A stretch of 42,034 nt of DNA from Casp-Chloro-G3 sp002816715 (GTDB lineage Bacteria; Chloroflexota; Dehalococcoidia; Lucifugimonadales; UBA3495): positions 1 through 42,034 of the forward strand of contig JAQBUV010000013.1 of assembly GCA_027623815.1 (NCBI GenBank), written 5' to 3'. The position numbers and the translations under genes are program-made. Positions 42,011 to 42,034 of this stretch are shown here, one piece after another (within the stretch, counting starts at the first letter, position 1; each line of letters begins with the position of its first letter). The notes beneath the pieces are model-generated. The model ran no database searches and had not been told where the DNA came from. It saw only the letters and a program-made list of their open reading frames with translations.

Positions 42011-42034
42011 AGGGAAATATAGGGAAATATAGGA
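42011..42034. repeat. Short tandem repeat at window edge
   Basis: AGGGAAATAT occurs twice and begins a third time as the sequence ends. A repeat at the extreme end may explain an assembly break there. Confidence 0.7.

Overview
This window reads like the chromosome of an uncultured Chloroflexota bacterium, most likely of the Dehalococcoidia/SAR202 type. That placement is inferred from gene content: ribonuclease J, split methylmalonyl-CoA mutase, several CaiB/BaiF CoA-transferases, a DUF177-rpmF-fabD-nusB-acpP cluster, and an archaellum-ATPase-like (ArlH/KaiC-type) protein fused to a receiver domain. The window opens with 25 consecutive G residues and closes in a short tandem repeat, so both ends may be contig edges. 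TAA, TAG and TGA all act as stops. Many genes use GTG or TTG starts, and most starts were fixed by a Shine-Dalgarno sequence.

Region 1 (1-13.1 kb) is mostly minus-strand catabolism. It holds a fumarylacetoacetate-hydrolase-family enzyme, a MOSC protein, and a BNR-repeat propeller. On the plus strand lie a papain-like protease gene broken by two in-frame stop codons and a Nudix hydrolase. A minus-strand run then reads double-hotdog dehydratase, two CaiB/BaiF CoA-transferases, a benzoylformate-decarboxylase-like ThDP enzyme and an amidohydrolase, which suggests degradation of an organic acid through CoA thioesters.

Region 2 (13.3-24.9 kb) is mainly housekeeping. It contains tRNA-Arg(TCT), the cobalamin-binding subunit of methylmalonyl-CoA mutase, a DUF177-rpmF-fabD-nusB-acpP operon behind consensus promoter hexamers, an apparent uracil-DNA glycosylase-RNase J fusion, an FtsK translocase, a PHP phosphoesterase, an orphan Opp/Dpp-type ATPase and the DNA polymerase III delta subunit.

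Region 3 (25.2-29.3 kb, minus strand) carries methylmalonyl-CoA epimerase, an acyl-CoA dehydrogenase, an AT-rich four-helix membrane protein of unknown function and the mutase catalytic subunit. With the cobalamin subunit in region 2 these supply a propionyl/methylmalonyl-CoA route.

Region 4 (29.8-37.3 kb, plus strand) serves cell-envelope and amino-acid synthesis: YvcK-like factor, GlmS, UppP, homoserine kinase, aspartate kinase and a family 2 glycosyltransferase.

Region 5 (37.4-42.0 kb) is the least familiar. A promoter and a roughly 135-nt multi-stem leader precede a TPR/HIRAN-like protein with an acidic tail, ended by a clear intrinsic terminator. Facing it is a signalling operon: receiver-histidine kinase, receiver-ArlH/KaiC-like ATPase, and a single-domain receiver, with a small ribbon-helix-helix protein upstream. 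Intergenic spaces hold three families of imperfect dispersed repeats and several short tandem repeats. No CRISPR array, transposase or prophage gene was seen.
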